Assembly (NCBI GenBank): GCA_003640385.1
Contig: RCAB01000093.1
Coordinates: forward strand, 62,001-126,000
Length of the DNA: 64,000 nucleotides
Direction: 5' to 3'
DNA from: Setaria digitata
Lineage: Eukaryota; Nematoda; Chromadorea; Rhabditida; Setariidae
Shown here: one piece after another, positions 62,087 to 64,000 of the stretch
Position numbering within the stretch: position 1 is the stretch's first letter
Layout: each line of letters starts with the position of its first letter
Made by a program: the position numbers and the translations under genes
Notes under the pieces: model-generated
Databases searched by the model: none
What the model was told of the DNA's origin: nothing
What the model saw: only the letters and a program-made list of their open reading frames with translations

Positions 62087-62892
62087 TTCGTGTTCAGCTT
62101 TAAAACAAAAATGGTTCAAAGTAACAACCAACTTCGCGAACCTCAACATTGACACTGTAAAGTGATTCCTCGGAAGTCTTTCCTTCAAAAAAATCTTTCT
62201 ATTTTTCAAAGAAAACATTTCATGTTCAACGGTATTCTGTAAACAAAGTACGCATTATAATCACAACAAAGATTGGACATTACTTAATTTTGGCAGTTTT
62301 ATAAATTAGCAGAAATGTATGCTTAAACATGATATGTACAATATCCAGGTCATCTAATTTGTATTTCATTAATCTTCTAAAGTAAACGAATTTATCATTT
62401 TAAAATTGTTTTTTCGGCTAGTAAATAAAACTTTATTGTCAGTTGCTCCGAAAATTAAACGTCTGTATCTGTTGCGTTTATATCAAGTCAACAAATGATA
62501 TAGTAATTATTAGGAAACCATACAAAATTGCAACTAATTAAGGTGATATGATTATGTTCCTTAAGTAGTACAAAACAACCGTGTATGAAACTTAACACAG
62601 TTCATGCAAATAAATAACACTTTTTAGATTGGCGCAATATTTTATTAGGAATTCAAGTTCGAAATTGCAACAATGATTGCGCATTGCTGTAGGACTGATT
62701 ATTAAGGAATTACCTAAAAAAAATGTTGGTAAATCCAAATAAAAAATATGGCTTTCTGGAAACAGTTGAAGGGAATATTAATAAATTTAAAGATATCCAG
62801 GTGATTAATAATTAATAATGACAAGAAAAAATTATGGAGAAATTTAAATGCTTAGATTAAATGAATACATAGGCTGTAAACATCTCTTATAA

Positions 62893-63413
62893 TTAATCAC
62901 CCGACGGACATTCCAAAAACAAAAAAAAATTTTTAGAAAATATGTCCGCCCCTAACTTTTGATGAGCATTTTTGGATTTTATTTTAAAACCATTTTCGGC
63001 TCCCTGACAATTCGACCAATGTTTACGGACAAAGAAGACTGACCAATTTATAAATTTTGCTAAGAAACTATCTCGAATATTTTCATAAAAAAACTACTTT
63101 TCTGTCCTCATCTGAAATGTTTCACAGATAGATAGATCATTGATAACTGGTAATTACAATGATAACCGAATGTCAATGAAACCTTTGGATATACAGTGAT
63201 TATGCTTCTTTCAAAATGTGTAATAAAGAAGATACTTTGGCGAGATTGGAAGTAACCAACTGAAAGTTAGGCAAAGTTTATAATGCGGCAGAAAATGGGT
63301 AATTCATAACTGGCTAAAACTTCTAATGAGTGATTCTTTTTCCTGCAATTTTTGGTACCACATCCTAGATGTGCAGCGATAAATTAAGGACATACGTTCC
63401 AAGATCCCAAAGT
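62893..63413 (-). CDS. Candidate 3' exons of a minus-strand gene extending beyond the window
   Basis: On the minus strand an acceptor TGCTAG precedes 63413; the frame is open to 63321, where a GTTTTA donor falls in phase 1. An acceptor TTCTTAG then precedes 63059, and the frame continues in matching phase to a stop at 62895-62893. The joined peptide is about 86 residues with a varied, soluble composition (contains LERMSLIYRCTSRMWYQK and KHWSNCQGAENGFK). Only one frame suits both segments. No family is recognised, and open segments of this size are common by chance, so it remains tentative. Confidence 0.28.
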
Positions 63414-64000
63414 CTAGCAGACAGAAAAAATTACGAAATGTTAATCAGCACTGTGACGTTTTCCCGAGAAATCTACTGATGATGAGTTCTTCTAGGATTT
63501 ATTCACCACAGTTCTATTGATTTAACCACATGATAAACGCAGTTTAGTACTGCAATAAGAAAATCTCTCAACAAATATGAAAAATGACATATTATACATT
63601 AAAAGGAGCAATAAATAAACTAAACGACTGATAAAAACTGCAAGTTACTTTATTAAAAGCGGCCATATCTCATTTATCGTCTGATATTACAACAACCTGT
63701 TCTTATCAATAAAACTAAATGAAAAATCAAATATCAAAGAAGACACCTGCAAGCATATTTTCAAGGATCAGAAAAATTGCAAAGAACAAAAACAAAAAAA
63801 GCATCCTATTTGTCAAAATGAAAAGATTATATTTCAAAAATATTTTTCGATAAATGGACCAACCTTAAAATAAATGAATCACACTGAATGCACTAATTCA
63901 CTAATTAAAACTTTCAAGGATAAAGAACAGAGAAATATCCTACTTAAATTTGTTACACCACGCCAGCCTATTTCCAGTTGCATAAAAAAGGAAAAAAAAC

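Larger units (their letters stand above)
60669..64000. other. Region downstream of the cuticlin gene
   Basis: AT-rich, with one AATAAA at 61359-61364. No complete gene is supported. A 36-base tandem duplication (62015) and two phase-compatible minus-strand exon-like segments (63413-62893) are listed separately. Confidence 0.5.

Noticed and set aside
1..64000. CRISPR arrays, operons or bacterial mobile elements
   Set aside because: The window is spliced eukaryotic DNA; no regularly spaced repeats, no clear transposase and no terminal inverted repeats with target-site duplications were seen.

Overview
The window looks like nuclear DNA of a parasitic spirurid nematode, probably a filaria. It is strongly AT-rich, its many introns end in the nematode acceptor (T)TTCAG, and its proteins are most like nematode families: a CUT-1-type cuticlin, a Patched homologue and an N-acylated globin. 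The species assignment is inference from these features, not from a database match.

Five spliced genes could be rebuilt by hand from splice sites, phase and family resemblance. (1) A peripherin-like tetraspanin on + (5172-7859, six exons), possibly with an undetected upstream exon. (2) A large Patched receptor/transporter on - (23103 to 9336, 30 exons, about 1,484 residues), convergent with the tetraspanin. One of its exons is cut by an assembly gap at 13612. (3) A nematode-type single-pass membrane protein of unknown function on - (44721 to 41882, nine exons, 412 residues). (4) A globin on + with an N-myristoylation motif and a 20-residue repeat in its N-terminal extension (49012-53106, four exons, 246 residues). 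(5) A CUT-1-like zona pellucida (ZP) cuticlin on + (58233-60668, five exons, 408 residues), preceded by a TATA box and a strong pyrimidine-tract splice acceptor.

Between 23.1 and 41.9 kb lies an 18.8 kb stretch with no gene that can be supported. It holds microsatellites, a 27-base minisatellite, hairpins, CpG-richer islands and a few weak exon-like segments. The intervals 1-5.1, 44.7-49.0, 53.1-57.7 and 60.7-64 kb are similar. They include a candidate two-exon small secreted peptide (45483-46070) and candidate minus-strand terminal exons near the right end.

The sequence is a draft assembly. Four single N characters occur, and three of them (3152, 34073, 45171) separate exact direct duplications of 191, 32 and 161 bases. 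These are best read as unmerged contig overlaps, not biological repeats. The genes share no operon or pathway. The cuticlin is extracellular matrix; Patched, the tetraspanin and the unknown protein are membrane proteins; the globin is probably membrane-anchored. I found no single obviously new system. The most unusual items are the near-perfect 24-bp hairpin in Patched intron 1, the repeat-built acylated N-terminus of the globin, two furin-type sites in the Patched first extracellular loop, and two GC-AG introns.
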